Assembly (NCBI RefSeq): GCF_029269835.1
Contig: NZ_JARJBB010000002.1
Location: 124,001 to 188,000 of the forward strand
Length of the DNA: 64,000 nt
Source: Streptomyces tropicalis
GTDB lineage: Bacteria > Actinomycetota > Actinomycetes > Streptomycetales > Streptomycetaceae
Direction of reading: 5' to 3'
The notes below the pieces were generated by a model, which ran no database searches, was not told the origin of the DNA, and saw only the letters and a list, made by a program, of their open reading frames with translations. Position 1 is the first letter of the stretch; each line of letters begins with the position of its first letter. Both the position numbers and the translations under genes were made by a program. Of this stretch, positions 63,260 to 64,000 are shown one piece after another.

Positions 63260-64000
63260 ATGCGTGCACTTCTCGTGGCCAACCCGGCGGCAACCACCAC
63301 AAGCGCACGTACGCGCGATGTCCTGATCCACGCGCTCGCCAGCGAGATGAAGCTGGAGACGGTCACCACCGAGTACCGCGGCCACGCGCGCGACCTGGGC
63401 CGGCAGGCCGCGGACAGCGACGACATCGACCTGGTCGTGGCCCTCGGCGGCGACGGCACGGTCAACGAGGTGGTGAACGGGCTGCTGCACCGCGGACCCG
63501 ACCTCGAGCGGCTGCCCCGCCTCGCCGTGGTCCCCGGCGGCTCCACCAACGTCTTCGCCCGCGCCCTGGGCCTGCCGAACGACGCCGTGGAGGCCACCGG
63601 CGCCCTGCTGGACGCGCTGGCCGCCGGCCGGGAGCGGACCGTCGGGCTGGGGCTCGCGGCCGGAACCCCGGGGACGGAGGACGCGGCGGTCCCGGAGCGC
63701 TGGTTCACCTTCACCGCCGGGCTCGGTTTCGACGCGGGCGTGGTCGGGCGGGTGGAGCAGCAGCGCGAGCGCGGCCGGAGGTCGACGCACGCCCTCTACG
63801 TCCGGCAGGTCGTCCGCCAGTTCCTCGGCGGGCCCAGCCGCCGGCACGGGGCGGTGACGCTGGAGCGGCCCGGTGAGGATCCGGTCACGGACCTGGTGGT
63901 GGCCATAGTCTCGAACACCTCGCCCTGGACGTATCTCGGCAACCGTCCGATGTACACCTCGCCCGGCGCCTCGTTCGACACGGGGCTCGACGTACTCGGT
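63260..64000 (+). CDS. Diacylglycerol kinase-type lipid kinase (5' part only)
   Basis: The frame runs open to the window end, giving at least 247 residues. The N-terminus MRALLVANPAATTTSARTRD and the nucleotide-binding signature VVALGGDGTVNEVVNGLLHR with VVPGGSTNVFARALGLPN are those of the DAGK/YegS catalytic family. It probably phosphorylates diacylglycerol or a related lipid at the membrane. The ATG at 63260 is supported by the start of the conserved fold. The 3' end lies outside the window. Confidence 0.92.
   Translation, partial: MRALLVANPAATTTSARTRDVLIHALASEMKLETVTTEYRGHARDLGRQAADSDDIDLVVALGGDGTVNEVVNGLLHRGPDLERLPRLAVVPGGSTNVFARALGLPNDAVEATGALLDALAAGRERTVGLGLAAGTPGTEDAAVPERWFTFTAGLGFDAGVVGRVEQQRERGRRSTHALYVRQVVRQFLGGPSRRHGAVTLERPGEDPVTDLVVAIVSNTSPWTYLGNRPMYTSPGASFDTGLDVLG

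Overview
The window is high-GC (about 73%) actinobacterial chromosome, almost certainly Streptomyces. Diagnostic content includes a conservon (sensor-like protein, roadblock protein, DUF742 protein, small GTPase), nickel superoxide dismutase with its maturation peptidase, a PrsH/SigH-type anti-sigma and sigma pair, an E1/E2-fused 2-oxoglutarate dehydrogenase/decarboxylase, and Streptomyces-type GTG/TTG starts with strong GGAGG sites. From memory of S. coelicolor, the order from the SEDS/PBP pair down to sigH matches the core chromosome around SCO5302 to SCO5243. The first 5 kb look more accessory and partly decayed.

Layout. 1-5 kb: a possible remnant of a polymorphic-toxin HINT domain, a DEAD-box helicase and cold-shock gene separated by a hairpin, a frameshifted SMI1/KNR4 gene, two tandem tRNA-like elements whose 3' halves precede their 5' halves, and a conserved unknown gene. 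5-11 kb: a beta-ketoacyl synthase with an extra N-terminal domain, divergent Ku and LigD-polymerase genes (end joining), a NERD protein and a Cys-phosphatase. 11-21 kb: lipoprotein plus histidine kinase without response regulator, SEDS glycosyltransferase plus penicillin-binding protein, two divergent di-iron proteins with a TetR gene, and an NlpC/P60 hydrolase. 21-28 kb: a conservon whose last gene is a styrene-monooxygenase-like flavoprotein, with a divergent PP2C-like gene. 28-41 kb: MarR, GH25 lysozyme, lon with an HspR-type operator, a rhomboid-like protein, a spermidine-synthase-like protein, a two-component system and the large kgd/sucA gene. 41-50 kb: DUF4097 plus PadR operon, HTH plus Clp-N operon with a double palindrome, oxidoreductase, malic enzyme and a glutamate-type ABC transporter. 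50-54 kb: CGNR zinc finger, sodX, sodN, AraC/VOC pair. 54-58.7 kb: a polyprenyl synthase downstream of a cyclic-nucleotide-domain (family 2B) encapsulin shell gene, then a PLP deaminase-like gene. 58.8-64 kb: Na+/H+ antiporter, UBP-type zinc finger, prsH-sigH, a small membrane protein and a diacylglycerol-kinase-type gene cut by the window edge.

Most genes are housekeeping or stress functions: cold shock (csp, helicase), double-strand break repair (ku, polymerase domain), cell wall (SEDS, PBP, NlpC/P60, GH25), proteolysis (lon, Clp-N), redox and carbon metabolism (sodN, kgd, malic enzyme), and osmotic or developmental control (sigH). The most unusual items are the two permuted tRNA-like elements at 3.6-3.9 kb and the encapsulin/prenyl synthase operon at 54.8-57.5 kb.
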